Positions 63,924 to 64,000 of a stretch of DNA of 64,000 nt are shown here, piece by piece. The stretch is from Atopobium deltae. GTDB lineage: Bacteria; Actinomycetota; Coriobacteriia; Coriobacteriales; Atopobiaceae. The DNA lies in the NCBI RefSeq assembly GCF_001552785.1, contig NZ_KQ959483.1:1-64000 (forward strand). The letters are read 5' to 3'. The notes beneath the pieces are model-generated. The model searched no databases, had not been told where the DNA came from, and saw only the letters and a program-made list of their open reading frames with translations. The position numbers and the translations under genes are program-made. Each line of letters starts with the position of its first letter. The first letter of the stretch is position 1.

Positions 63924-64000
63924 GAGGCGTCCCGAGCGGCAACTACCGCTGCAATAAAGCCATCCCAGATGCGCTTATCGGCGGGGAACTGTTCCCAGGT
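63920..64000 (-). CDS. C-terminal end of a gene upstream of coaE (partial)
   Basis: The last 26 codons of a minus-strand gene (TWEQFPADKRIWDGF…) end with TGA at 63920-63922, overlapping the coaE ATG. The frame is open to the window edge and the overlap supports a real operon partner. I do not recognise the family from this short piece. Confidence 0.7.
   Translation of the reverse strand, partial: TWEQFPADKRIWDGFIAAVVAARDAS

Noticed and set aside
1-64000. CRISPR array, rRNA operon, insertion sequence or prophage
   Set aside because: No regularly spaced repeats, rRNA sequence, transposase or phage genes are visible; the repeats found are single tandem duplications or the short dispersed motif.

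Overview
The window is a dense, mostly minus-strand stretch of a low-to-mid GC actinobacterial chromosome. Gene order and content (gap-pgk-tpiA-gpmI-secG, uvrC-rapZ-whiA, papain-like surface peptidases with sortase-type tails, Tat-exported lipoprotein binding proteins, a YfcC carrier) suggest a host-associated anaerobe of the class Coriobacteriia. This is inferred from protein resemblance, and the genus cannot be fixed from sequence alone.

Layout. 1-4.9 kb: end of an unknown gene, tRNA-Val(GAC), a GH36-like glycosidase, a broken ORF, a family-2 glycosyltransferase and a PfkB sugar-phosphate kinase. 5.2-8.8 kb: a large secreted C1 (papain) peptidase and a decayed relative sharing its N-terminus and C-terminal anchor. 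9.3-10.9 kb: YfcC-type carrier. 11-14.3 kb: a partner-switching regulatory pair (STAS-HATPase fusion plus PAS/GAF/PP2C phosphatase). 14.46 kb: tRNA-Leu(GAG). 14.7-20.6 kb: oligopeptide ABC transporter oppABCDF. 20.9-26 kb: secG and a glycolytic block gap-pgk-tpiA-gpmI. 26.2-30.3 kb: whiA, rapZ, uvrC. 30.4-31.8 kb: an ATP-grasp ligase. 31.9-42.2 kb: a nine-gene sialic-acid type operon (peptide-type ABC transporter with a permease-ATPase fusion, a CE7 esterase, a CE7 pseudoenzyme, nanA, nanK, nanE). 42.9-44.7 kb: a FrdA/NadB-like flavoprotein. 44.8-49.9 kb: branched-chain amino acid ABC transporter livFGMHK. 50.2-64 kb: murJ, ybaK, uvrA, yhcH, mrp, two flavoproteins, uvrB, a lytic transglycosylase, coaE and the end of one more gene.

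How it fits together. The genes describe a cell living on host material: a surface protease, oligopeptide and branched-chain amino acid uptake, a YfcC carrier, and a complete route from imported sialic acid to GlcNAc-6-P. YhcH, a sialic-acid anomerase family member, lies about 13 kb from the nan operon. Lower glycolysis and the NER genes uvrA, uvrB and uvrC are all present.

The most unusual signal is not a gene. The 7-mer CGAGAAG (either strand) occurs about 70 times by hand count, against about 8 expected at random. Its 10-mer extension CGAGAAGAYC occurs about 26 times against roughly 0.2 expected. It is used in every reading frame and also lies in intergenic DNA, about one per kb, which resembles the density of DNA-uptake or Chi-like sequences. 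Short tandem duplications that span stop codons at gene ends are a second recurring pattern.
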